DNA of 6,430 nucleotides from an uncultured Clostridia bacterium (GTDB lineage Bacteria; Bacillota; Clostridia; TANB77; CAG-508): contig CANRQH010000074.1 of assembly GCA_947632745.1 (NCBI GenBank), positions 1-6,430 on the forward strand. The letters are read 5' to 3'. Below the pieces are notes generated by a model that saw nothing but the letters and a program-made list of their open reading frames with translations, did not search any database and was not told the DNA's origin. The position numbers and the translations under genes were made by a program. Of this stretch, positions 1 to 6,288 are shown one piece after another (position 1 is the first letter of the stretch; every line of letters starts with the position of its first letter).

Positions 1-16
1 TTTTTGTATTTTTCTT

Positions 17-64
17 CAACTGCTTGAATTTACTTTTGCACAGCTACTAGAATTTACTTTTTCA
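17..64. repeat. Two-copy 24-bp tandem repeat at the 3' end of the 591-aa gene
   Basis: Positions 17-40 and 41-64 match at 20 of 24 bases; the shared core is GAATTTACTTTT. The right copy includes the TGA stop codon of the upstream minus-strand gene (62-64), and the left copy lies just past it. Because 24 is a multiple of three, both copies are in the same reading frame as that gene. Read on the minus strand, three of the four differences turn a sense codon of the distal copy (TGC, AAG, CAG) into a stop in the proximal copy (TGA, TAG, TAG); the fourth (TTG/CTG) is silent. Bases 1-16 do not align as a third copy. Confidence 0.7.
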
Positions 65-1837
65 ATCAAGCTTTTCTTCATAAACAGATATATCTATTGC
101 ATTAACATACCCTTCTTCTGAATAAAATATTTCTACATTGTAAGTATATTTATCAGAAATTACACTAGCAATTTGCTCTGCTTTTTCTTCATTTTTAGCT
201 CCATCTTGTACATATACTTTTACTTTGTTACCACTAACTACTTGATAATCTGACATATTATTTCTAAGCAATTTTATTAATTTTTGTACATGTTCATATT
301 TTAAATTTTCACCTTGATATAGAATAAATTGATTATTAAATTTTTGTTTTTTAGTTTCTATATCATTTTGTTCTTTTTCTTCACGTTCTTTTTCTTTTTG
401 ATCAATCCATATTAAAATATTGTTTAGTAATTTTGTATTAATTTTAGATTGACTTGTGCTTACTTTTTGTATCATTGCTTTTTCTAAGTTTTCTATTAAA
501 GATATAATTCTATCCCCTTCATAGTCATTTAGTAGTATATTATTGGTTTCATCTAATTTAACTGGCATTTCTTGTTCAGTTGAATTAGTAATATTTCTAT
601 TATATTCTAAACTGATATTTGAAATTTTATTACTTGCATAATTTAAACCAATATTTATTGTTACTCCATTATCTTGCTTTGCAGTGTTTATTTGGGTTTG
701 TATTTTTTGAGTATCATCACTATATCCAATTATTCTTGTATGTTCTGATTCGTTATTTAAATTTGCTAAAGTATATATTTTTGTATCTGTCATTTCTCCA
801 TTAACTTTTGTAACTCTTAAAGTAGCTGTTTTTCCTTCTTTGCTATCTATATCTAATATAATTTCTGTTTCTTCTGTTTTTATTGATGTTCTTACTGTAT
901 TTTCCCTTTTTTGATATACAGTAAATACTATTTGTCTTGAATCTTCCCCTTCATATTCTATTAAATTAGATATTTCTTGTAATTTTGATGTATATATTTC
1001 TTTTAAACTTTCTCCTTCTGGCTCATTAAACCCTGCTTCTTTTATTTTCGTATCTATTGCATCAATTTTAGATAATATAATTTGGTCACTTACTGCCTGA
1101 TTTAAAATCCTTTTATATATTTTATCAAGCTCATTTTTTGTTATAGTTAATGAATATGCATTTGTATCTACAATTTGTCCATTACTTAAAGTAATTGTTG
1201 CATTTCTTTGTTTGTTATAACTTTTTGAATCTATATCAGAAAAAATTGTATTTATATAAGTATTTGCTAAACTTTCTATTTCTTCTTCAGAAAAATTACA
1301 TAGTCCTTTTATATCAACTTTATTTAATTTTTCTGAAAAATATTGACCATTATATCCCATACTAGATATTAAATATGAAATACTTTCATTTTCAATACTA
1401 ACAAATTGTTTTACTAAATTTGCTAGTCTAAAACCATATTGATTTTCTTGTTCTATGAGTTGTAATCTTACTAGTGTTTCATCTCCATATTTTAAATAGT
1501 TATCTTTAAAAGCTTCTCCTTTAGAATTATTTACAACAGCTTCTCCTGTTATATTATATACTTCCTCTTCATCGTTTTCGCTCTCTAAATATTTTAAATT
1601 TGCATCTGTTTTTTCAATATAATCATTATTTTGTAAATAATCTATAATATTTTCTTCTGAAGAAATGTCAACTATGTCTGCTACGTTTTTTAAATCTTGT
1701 GAAATGTATTTTTTAAATAACATTTCATTAGATTTAAACATATCTGTTGTTATAAAAAGTATTACACTTAAAGCACATAAAACAATTAATATAACTGCTA
1801 ACATTATTATAATTATTCTTGTCTTCATCTGATTCAT
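62..1837 (-). CDS. Membrane-anchored extracytoplasmic protein of unknown function (591 aa)
   Basis: I do not recognise a named family. The N-terminus is MNQMKTR followed by a long hydrophobic helix (about residues 7-29). There is no lipobox-like cysteine, so it is probably an uncleaved single-pass anchor with the rest outside the cell. The body is Asn/Ile/Glu/Lys-rich with alternating helical and beta-like stretches. Residues about 475-500 are very charged and probably coiled-coil (EKEREEKEQ region). The last 90 residues look like a separate small alpha/beta domain, starting FNNQFILYQGENLK and ending YNVEIFYSEEGYVNAIDIS. From memory, that layout (N..F..Y.G, later GY.N.I.I) recurs at the C-termini of secreted proteins from uncultured clostridia, which is inference only. 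The start at 1837 is supported by AGGAGG and AAGGAA upstream, overlapping the end of rlmB; a second Met at codon 4 is possible but further from them. It lies 19 nt after rlmB, so it is probably co-transcribed. No catalytic motif is visible. Confidence 0.85.
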   Translation of the reverse strand: MNQMKTRIIIIMLAVILIVLCALSVILFITTDMFKSNEMLFKKYISQDLKNVADIVDISSEENIIDYLQNNDYIEKTDANLKYLESENDEEEVYNITGEAVVNNSKGEAFKDNYLKYGDETLVRLQLIEQENQYGFRLANLVKQFVSIENESISYLISSMGYNGQYFSEKLNKVDIKGLCNFSEEEIESLANTYINTIFSDIDSKSYNKQRNATITLSNGQIVDTNAYSLTITKNELDKIYKRILNQAVSDQIILSKIDAIDTKIKEAGFNEPEGESLKEIYTSKLQEISNLIEYEGEDSRQIVFTVYQKRENTVRTSIKTEETEIILDIDSKEGKTATLRVTKVNGEMTDTKIYTLANLNNESEHTRIIGYSDDTQKIQTQINTAKQDNGVTINIGLNYASNKISNISLEYNRNITNSTEQEMPVKLDETNNILLNDYEGDRIISLIENLEKAMIQKVSTSQSKINTKLLNNILIWIDQKEKEREEKEQNDIETKKQKFNNQFILYQGENLKYEHVQKLIKLLRNNMSDYQVVSGNKVKVYVQDGAKNEEKAEQIASVISDKYTYNVEIFYSEEGYVNAIDISVYEEKLD

Positions 1838-1856
1838 AAATTATTTCCTTCCTCCT

Positions 1857-2762
1857 TTATTTTTTCATTCTTTGATATAATGCTTCATATAATATTATTC
1901 CTGTTGATACCGATGCATTAAGAGATTTTATATTTCCCATCATAGGGATTTTAACTGAAAAATCACAATTTTTCCTTACTAACTCACTTATTCCTTTTGC
2001 CTCATTTCCTATTACTATTGCTATTGGCATATTTAGGTCTTGTTCAAAATAATATTTTTTTGCATCTATTAGAGTTCCACAAATCCATATACCTTGTTCT
2101 TTTAATTTTTTTATTGTGTCTGTTATATTGTTAACTCTAGCAATTTTCATATATTCTAATGCTCCACTTGCAACTTTACTTACTGTACTATTTATACTGG
2201 CTGCTCTTCTTTTAGGTATAATTATTCCATGAACTCCTGCAGTTTCTGCTGTTCTAATTATTGCCCCTAAATTATGAGTATCCTCTATTCCATCTAATAT
2301 TAAAATAAAAGGTTGTTCATTTCTTTCTTTTGCCACATTTAAAATATCTTCTACTTGGGCATATTCATATGGTGGAACTATTGCAATTACTCCTTGATAA
2401 TTTTCAGTCTGTGCCATTAAATCCATTTGTTTTTTGTCTTTTTCAACTACTATAACTTTTTTTTCGTCTGCCATTGCAATTATTTTGTTTATTGAACCTC
2501 TTTTTTCTCCTTTTGTTACATATATCTTATTTATATCTTTATTACTTTCTAAAAGTTCTATAACAGCATTCCTACCCTCTATTTGGTCTGTAAAAATATT
2601 TTCTATTTCTTCTTCTATTTTGTTTTCTTTGTCCTCATATCTTCTTGTTTCTCTTCTTCGTTGCATTGAACCTCTTCTATCTACTATTCCTCTATTATTT
2701 TCTCTTCTTATATCTTTTCTTCTTTCTTCATTTCTTCTGTTTGGTATTTTTCTACGTTCCAT
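1857..2762 (-). CDS. rlmB: 23S rRNA (guanosine-2'-O)-methyltransferase RlmB, SpoU/TrmH family, with Arg-rich N-terminal extension
   Basis: The family transfers a methyl group from S-adenosylmethionine to the ribose 2'-OH of a 23S rRNA guanosine (G2251 in E. coli numbering, in the peptidyl-transferase P loop). All three trefoil-knot SPOUT motifs are present: motif 1 at residues 155-179 (LDGIEDTHNLGAIIRTAETA, with N164 and catalytic-type R170), motif 2 at 249-259 (IVIGNEAKGIS), and motif 3 at 271-293 (IPMMGNIKSLNASVS). Residues about 60-130 form the usual N-terminal substrate-binding domain, starting IEGRNAVIELL. Residues 1-43 are an added basic tail with 16 Arg, mostly RR doublets about five residues apart, followed by a short acidic stretch. 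This makes the protein 301 aa, against roughly 245-250 for common RlmB. The start at 2762 has GAGGGTG eight bases upstream, so the tail is probably translated. It sits 21 nt after the membrane-protein gene and 19 nt before the 591-aa gene. A paralogous SpoU enzyme such as TrmH is less likely, given the RlmB-type motif 3. Confidence 0.93.
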   Translation of the reverse strand: MERRKIPNRRNEERRKDIRRENNRGIVDRRGSMQRRRETRRYEDKENKIEEEIENIFTDQIEGRNAVIELLESNKDINKIYVTKGEKRGSINKIIAMADEKKVIVVEKDKKQMDLMAQTENYQGVIAIVPPYEYAQVEDILNVAKERNEQPFILILDGIEDTHNLGAIIRTAETAGVHGIIIPKRRAASINSTVSKVASGALEYMKIARVNNITDTIKKLKEQGIWICGTLIDAKKYYFEQDLNMPIAIVIGNEAKGISELVRKNCDFSVKIPMMGNIKSLNASVSTGIILYEALYQRMKK

Positions 2763-2783
2763 TTTTAAATCACCCTCATATTT

Positions 2784-3251
2784 TTAATTTTCTACTTTCT
2801 TTGAAGACTTTAAAATTAATGTTATTGATATCACTATATTTATTATAAAAGACACAAAACATATTGTAAAAAGAGTATTTGAATCTATTGAAGAATATAT
2901 TAAATTAACTATTCTATTTTGTGACTCAGTATCTCCCACATCTTCAAAAGTATATGAAAATAAAAGAATTGTAACACATGAAATTATATATAAAACATAG
3001 TCAATTGTTTTTCTGTCTTTTAAATTTGATACGGTTATTCCTGCAACAGTAAATAAGGAAAACATTCCAGGTATTATTGGTATCCAACAAAGAAAACATG
3101 TTAACCATCCTATTGTTATTAACTTACCATATAATGATAATAACAAAACTATTATAGTTATTATAATTAATGTAATTCTATATTTAGATTTAGGTTTTTC
3201 ATTTGTATTATTTAAATTATTAATTGGATTAATATTATTATTTTCTTCCAT
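2784..3251 (-). CDS. Small four-helix membrane protein of unknown function (155 aa)
   Basis: I do not recognise a family. Residues 3-17 are an Asn-rich low-complexity tail (NNNINPINNLNNTN) with a basic KPKSKYR just before the membrane. Four hydrophobic segments follow, at about 25-41, 45-72, 84-100 and 125-147. The second holds a Cys-Trp-Pro-rich stretch (LTCFLCWIPIIPGMFSLF). The loop between helices 3 and 4 is acidic (TFEDVGDTES), and the protein ends in a short basic tail. The arrangement resembles small generic membrane proteins with no catalytic signature. The start is supported by AGAGGA about ten bases upstream of the ATG. The gene begins 24 nt after the 3' end of the tRNA with no terminator between them, so it is probably read from the tRNA promoter and continues into rlmB 21 nt downstream. 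No other promoter is evident near it. Confidence 0.8.
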   Translation of the reverse strand: MEENNNINPINNLNNTNEKPKSKYRITLIIITIIVLLLSLYGKLITIGWLTCFLCWIPIIPGMFSLFTVAGITVSNLKDRKTIDYVLYIISCVTILLFSYTFEDVGDTESQNRIVNLIYSSIDSNTLFTICFVSFIINIVISITLILKSSKKVEN

Positions 3252-3275
3252 ATTTATTTTTCCTCTAATTTAAAT

Positions 3276-3349
3276 TGGAGCGGGTAGAGGGAATCGAACC
3301 CTCACCACCAGGTCGGAAGCATGGGATTCTGCCATTAAACTATACCCGC
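3276..3349 (-). tRNA. tRNA-Gly (anticodon UCC), CCA encoded
   Basis: The complement strand folds into a complete 74-nt cloverleaf. The acceptor stem is GCGGGTA/TACCCGC with discriminator T and an encoded CCA. The D arm is GTTT/GAAT with loop AATGGCA (G18-G19 present). The anticodon loop is CTTCCGA, so the anticodon is TCC (reads GGA and GGG). The variable loop is the four-base TGGT, and the T arm is GAGGG/CCCTC with loop TTCGATT. A15 and T48 can form the Levitt pair. Two details are unusual: the anticodon stem CCATG/CCTGG contains a T30-C40 mismatch, and position 37 is G rather than the A usual in glycine tRNAs. A canonical promoter lies just upstream. The gene heads a run of protein genes with no terminator after it, so its 3' end must be made by cleavage of a longer transcript. 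Confidence 0.96.
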
Positions 3350-3361
3350 ATGTTAAATACT

Positions 3362-3390
3362 ATTATACTAGAATTTATCAAATATTTCAA
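3362..3390 (-). promoter_or_regulatory. Sigma-A-type promoter for the tRNA-Gly / membrane protein / rlmB unit
   Basis: Read on the minus strand, the -35 box is TTGAAA (3385-3390) and the -10 box is a perfect TATAAT (3362-3367), separated by exactly 17 bases. The first base of the tRNA is 13 bases past the -10, so the primary transcript would have a 5' leader of only about five to seven nucleotides, typical of tRNA genes. No other promoter of comparable quality is seen before the protein genes to the left. Confidence 0.85.
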
Positions 3391-3484
3391 TAAAAATTCA
3401 AACTTTTTTGATATTTATAGCAATTTATTCTACTATTTGTTATATAAATTCGCTATTTTTTTACTTTTATGTACTAAATGTACC

Positions 3485-3514
3485 AAAAAGGACGCCTAAA
3501 TTGACAGACGTCCT
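3485..3514 (-). terminator. Intrinsic terminator of mutL
   Basis: On the minus strand, four bases after the mutL stop codon, AGGACGTC pairs with GGCGTCCT in an 8-bp stem with one T-G wobble, around a 10-base loop. A run of five T follows (the first is the last stem base). The hairpin lies only in the mutL direction of travel and separates mutL from the tRNA promoter to the left. In the opposite direction the stem is followed by AAAA, so it is not bidirectional. Confidence 0.85.
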
Positions 3515-3518
3515 AAAA

Positions 3519-5900
3519 TTATTTTCTTGCAAATTTTCTTTCAATTTCATATTTAGATAGTTTTATTACAGTAGGTCTTCCATGTGGACATGTAAATGGG
3601 TTAGGAAGCTCTAAAAGTTTTTCCATTAAGCTATCTACCTCTTCTTTTGTAAGCTTCATATTGGCTTTTACTGCTGCTTTACATGCTATTGTTGCTAAAA
3701 ATTTTTCTTCTTTTTCTTGTTTAGCTGTCCTTGCTACTGTATTTATTTCATCTAAAGTTTCTTTAAATAATTCTTTTGTATCTAAATCTAAACATATTTC
3801 TGGAACACCAGATATTTTTATTGTATTTTCACCAAATTCTTCTAATATGAAACCTGCTTGTCTAAATAAATCAAAGTTGTCTTTTGCTATGTCCATTTCT
3901 TTATGAGTCAATGTGACTATATCTGGTAATAACAATAATTGTGATGATTTTTCTCCATTTTCAAAGAAATTCTTTTTTACCTTTTCATACATTATTCTTT
4001 CGTGTGCAGCATGTTGGTCCATTATGTATATTTCATCATCTATTTCTAAAATGATATATGTATTAAATGCTATACCTATAAATTTATAAGCTTTTTTCTT
4101 ATAATAATCTGGCTCAGACTCAAACATAGATACATTGCTGTCTTCCATTTTTGTATCTATTTTGTAATAATTATCTTCGTTTGTATCTTCTTTTTTTCTG
4201 CCTCCATATGGCTCTTTTCCAAATAGTTTTTTATACATTTCTTCAAATGATACTACTGTTTCTTTTACATCATCTGATTCTACCGCTTCTTTATTATCTT
4301 CTAATGCTACTGTTTCTTTTACTTCCTCTGATGCTACCGTTTCTTTAACATTTTCTGCATTTTCTTCTTTAGAATCTTCGTAAGGATTTTTTTCTTCCAT
4401 ATTTTCTTCTTCATTTAGATTCTCTTTTTCTTCATAATTTTCGTTTTTCTCTATCATGTTACTCTCATCTATTGTTGTTCTGTTTTCTTCATTTATTTCA
4501 TTTTCTTCTAATATTTTATTTTCTTCTATTATATTATTCTTTTCTGCTTCGTTTACATTTATTTTGCTTTCTTCTTTACTTTCTTGATTTTCCTCTTTTG
4601 ATATTATAGTGTTATATTTTGCCTGCATATTTTTATATTCATCAGTTAATTTGATACTTGGATTTTGTTCAACTTCCTTTTTCAAACTTTCTTGTAAAGC
4701 TTTTAATCTTGCTAAGTAGTCAGTACCTATTGACATTGTACTTGACGAATTTACATTTGATGGCTCAGTATTTGTTGCTTCACTATTCGATGTCTCACTA
4801 TTTTGTGAAATAGAATATGTTTCTTGAGTTTTTTCTTCTATATTTTGAATTTTGAATGCATCTTTTGAAGCTTCTTTTATTTCTTGAGTCTTTTCTCTAT
4901 CTGTCATAAAGCCTTCTTTTAATAATGTATCTTTTATAGCATGATATACAGCTTTAAACACTATATTTTCTTCTGCAAATCTTACCTCTAATTTTGCAGG
5001 GTGAACATTTACATCTACTTTTGATGGATTCATTTCTACGTTTAAAATTAAAAATGCAAATTTTCCTATTGGAAGCATTCCCTTAAAAGCCTGTTCTACA
5101 GCAGATGACAATGTTTTATCTTTTATATATCTTTCATTTACAAAGAAAATTTGGTTTGACCTATTTGACCTTGCAATATTTGGCTTTCCTATTACTCCTT
5201 TTATTTTTATATATTCATAATCATATTCTACATTCATTATATTTTGGGCAGTTTCTTTACCATAAATATTATATATTACATCTATTAAATTTCCATTTCC
5301 ACTTGTTTGAACTACAGTTTTTCCTGAATTGATAAATTTTATTGCTATTTCTGGATGAATTAAAGCAATTCTTGTAACTACATCCTCAATATAACCAGAT
5401 TCTGTAAAATCTTTTTTCAAAAATTTATATCTAACTGGAGTATTAAAAAATAGATTTCTTACTGTAATTGTAGTTCCTTTTGAACACCCTATTTCATCTA
5501 AAGAAAGTACGTCTCCACCTTCTACAATAATTCTTGTACCTATGTTTTCTTCTTCTGTTCTACTTACTAATTCCACATTTGCTATTGCTGCAATACTTGC
5601 CAAAGCCTCTCCTCTGAACCCCATAGATTTTACAGTATCTAAGTCATTACTTGACCTAATTTTACTTGTTGCATGACGTTCAAAAGCAAGCTCTACATCA
5701 TCTTTTGCAATTCCTTTTCCATTATCTGTAATTCTTATAAATGATATTCCACCGTTTTTTATTTCTACAGTAATGTTTTTAGCTCCTGCATCTATGGAGT
5801 TTTCCATCATTTCTTTTATTACAGAAGCTGGTCTTTCTATAACTTCTCCTGCAGCTATTTTGTTTATTGTTAATTCATCTAATAATACAATGTTTCCCAT
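3519..5900 (-). CDS. mutL: DNA mismatch repair protein MutL, endonuclease type, with expanded acidic linker
   Basis: MutL couples mismatch recognition by MutS to strand incision. The N-terminal GHKL ATPase (about 1-335) is complete: IAAGEVIERPASVIKEMMEN (catalytic-type E30, Mg-binding N34), DNGKGI (59-64), HATSKI (76-81), GFRGEAL (94-100), and the VDVNVHPAKLEVRF region (about 295-308). The C-terminal dimerisation/endonuclease domain (about 604-793) has DQHAAHERIMYE (628-639), the metal-site ACKAAVKANMKL (C740) and CPHGRPT (771-777). This marks the nicking MutL found in bacteria without MutH. QLLLLP at 654-659 fits the beta-clamp-binding motif position. Between the domains, about 336-603 is low-complexity, Glu/Asn/Ser-rich, and includes four 9-residue repeats at 518-553. 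At 793 aa the protein exceeds the usual 600-650. The start at 5900 is the only Met before the conserved N-terminus and has AAGGA ten bases upstream. The gene has its own promoter and terminator, and mutS is not adjacent in this window. Confidence 0.98.
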   Translation of the reverse strand: MGNIVLLDELTINKIAAGEVIERPASVIKEMMENSIDAGAKNITVEIKNGGISFIRITDNGKGIAKDDVELAFERHATSKIRSSNDLDTVKSMGFRGEALASIAAIANVELVSRTEEENIGTRIIVEGGDVLSLDEIGCSKGTTITVRNLFFNTPVRYKFLKKDFTESGYIEDVVTRIALIHPEIAIKFINSGKTVVQTSGNGNLIDVIYNIYGKETAQNIMNVEYDYEYIKIKGVIGKPNIARSNRSNQIFFVNERYIKDKTLSSAVEQAFKGMLPIGKFAFLILNVEMNPSKVDVNVHPAKLEVRFAEENIVFKAVYHAIKDTLLKEGFMTDREKTQEIKEASKDAFKIQNIEEKTQETYSISQNSETSNSEATNTEPSNVNSSSTMSIGTDYLARLKALQESLKKEVEQNPSIKLTDEYKNMQAKYNTIISKEENQESKEESKINVNEAEKNNIIEENKILEENEINEENRTTIDESNMIEKNENYEEKENLNEEENMEEKNPYEDSKEENAENVKETVASEEVKETVALEDNKEAVESDDVKETVVSFEEMYKKLFGKEPYGGRKKEDTNEDNYYKIDTKMEDSNVSMFESEPDYYKKKAYKFIGIAFNTYIILEIDDEIYIMDQHAAHERIMYEKVKKNFFENGEKSSQLLLLPDIVTLTHKEMDIAKDNFDLFRQAGFILEEFGENTIKISGVPEICLDLDTKELFKETLDEINTVARTAKQEKEEKFLATIACKAAVKANMKLTKEEVDSLMEKLLELPNPFTCPHGRPTVIKLSKYEIERKFARK
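4242..4349 (-). repeat. Four in-frame 27-bp repeats in the mutL linker
   Basis: This segment encodes MutL residues 518-553 as four consecutive nonapeptides: VKETVASEE, VKETVALED, NKEAVESDD and VKETVVSFE. Units one and two are the closest pair and unit three is the most diverged. The unit length is a multiple of three, so gain or loss of units would keep the reading frame. It lies wholly inside the disordered linker, away from both catalytic domains. Confidence 0.85.
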
Positions 5901-5920
5901 AAAATTTTCTTCCTTTCTCC

Positions 5921-5945
5921 TAAAAGCTTGAAATACAAGCTTTTA
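5921..5945 (-). promoter_or_regulatory. Perfect hairpin in the mutL 5' leader next to the ribosome binding site
   Basis: TAAAAGCTTG (5921-5930) and CAAGCTTTTA (5936-5945) are perfect inverted complements around a five-base loop: a 10-bp stem with no mismatch. In the mutL transcript the 3' arm ends on the A of AGGAG (5917-5921), and the closer Shine-Dalgarno AAGGA (5911-5915) follows at once, ten bases from the start codon. The hairpin could tune ribosome access or protect the mRNA. It lacks a T-run on the mutL strand, so termination there is unlikely. Its function is inference; the symmetry is plainly visible. Confidence 0.6.
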
Positions 5946-5998
5946 TTGCCTTCTTATGTTTTTCTCTAATTTTGAATTTTAATTTTATTTTCAGAGAA

Positions 5999-6027
5999 AT
6001 TATATCATTAATAATTTATGTTTTCAA
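5999..6027 (-). promoter_or_regulatory. Sigma-A-type promoter for mutL
   Basis: On the minus strand, TTGAAA (6022-6027) and TATAAT (5999-6004) are separated by exactly 17 bases, the same boxes and spacing as the tRNA promoter. Transcription should begin near 5992, giving a leader of about 90 nt that holds the hairpin at 5921-5945 and the Shine-Dalgarno. This supports mutL being expressed as its own unit. Confidence 0.82.
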
Positions 6028-6035
6028 CTGCTGTA

Positions 6036-6062
6036 ACACATTTTTTTTCAATTCATATTATA
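6036..6062 (+). promoter_or_regulatory. Possible sporulation-type (SigK-like) promoter for the microprotein genes
   Basis: The plus strand between mutL and the microproteins has no good TTGACA-type -35. It does contain CATATTATA at 6054-6062, matching the SigK -10 form CATANNNTA, with AC at 6036-6037 sixteen bases upstream (the consensus is AC with about 16-17 bases). In such AT-rich DNA this match has a real chance of being random. A sigma-A promoter using TATTAT at 6056-6061 with a poor -35 is an alternative. Confidence 0.2.
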
Positions 6063-6127
6063 TAACATACAAATGATTACAAAAAGATAAGAAGAACTAA
6101 AAAATTGTAAACAAGGAGGTTCAAACT

Positions 6128-6235
6128 ATGTGCTGTAACAATAATGATGAAATTCTTTGGTTCATTATTCTTTTCTTACTTCTTTTCTGTGGCGGATGTG
6201 GAAACAGATGCTGTAACAACGGCTGTAATTCCTAA
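6128..6235 (+). CDS. Cys-rich single-helix microprotein, 35 aa, first of a tandem pair
   Basis: This is a short frame that I call a gene because of a near-ideal AAGGAGG (6113-6119) eight bases before the ATG and because a related frame follows. The product begins MCCNNNDEILW, continues through one hydrophobic segment (residues 9-20, FIILFLLLF) and ends CGGCGNRCCNNGCNS. It has seven cysteines in 35 residues, all outside the hydrophobic core (2, 3, 21, 24, 28, 29, 33). The size and the aromatic/aliphatic helix with glycine-rich flanks recall small spore-associated proteins such as the YjcZ type. I cannot show homology, and the cysteines are far more numerous than in that family. A membrane-inserted peptide with metal-binding or disulfide-forming ends is another reading. 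It is divergent from mutL and lies 53 nt before its sister gene. Confidence 0.75.
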   Translation: MCCNNNDEILWFIILFLLLFCGGCGNRCCNNGCNS

Positions 6236-6288
6236 TAACACGCTTTACATTACTTAATTTTTATTAAAAGAAAGGTGGTGAAACAATT

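Noticed and set aside
2434..2848. Long hydrophobic plus-strand open frames opposite rlmB
   Set aside because: They are antisense to the Arg/Lys/Glu-rich coding strand of rlmB, whose purine-rich codons read as Phe/Leu/Ser in reverse. There are no ribosome binding sites, and the real gene has all its family motifs.
3372..3382. TTGATA as the -35 box for the tRNA promoter
   Set aside because: It lies only about eight bases from the TATAAT, whereas TTGAAA at 3385-3390 has the ideal 17-base spacing.
3275..3499. Plus-strand open frame starting MERVEGIEPSPPGRKHG
   Set aside because: Its first part is the antisense of the tRNA-Gly gene, a well-known source of false proteins. It has no ribosome binding site and the rest covers the tRNA promoter region.
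3661..5332. Plus-strand open frames opposite mutL
   Set aside because: They are shadows of mutL codons. They lack Shine-Dalgarno sites and have low-complexity Phe/Leu composition.
5961..5999. TTTCTCT / AGAGAAA inverted repeat at the start of the mutL leader
   Set aside because: Only seven base pairs with a 25-base AT-rich loop, and one arm overlaps the inferred start region of the promoter. This is too weak to call in such sequence.
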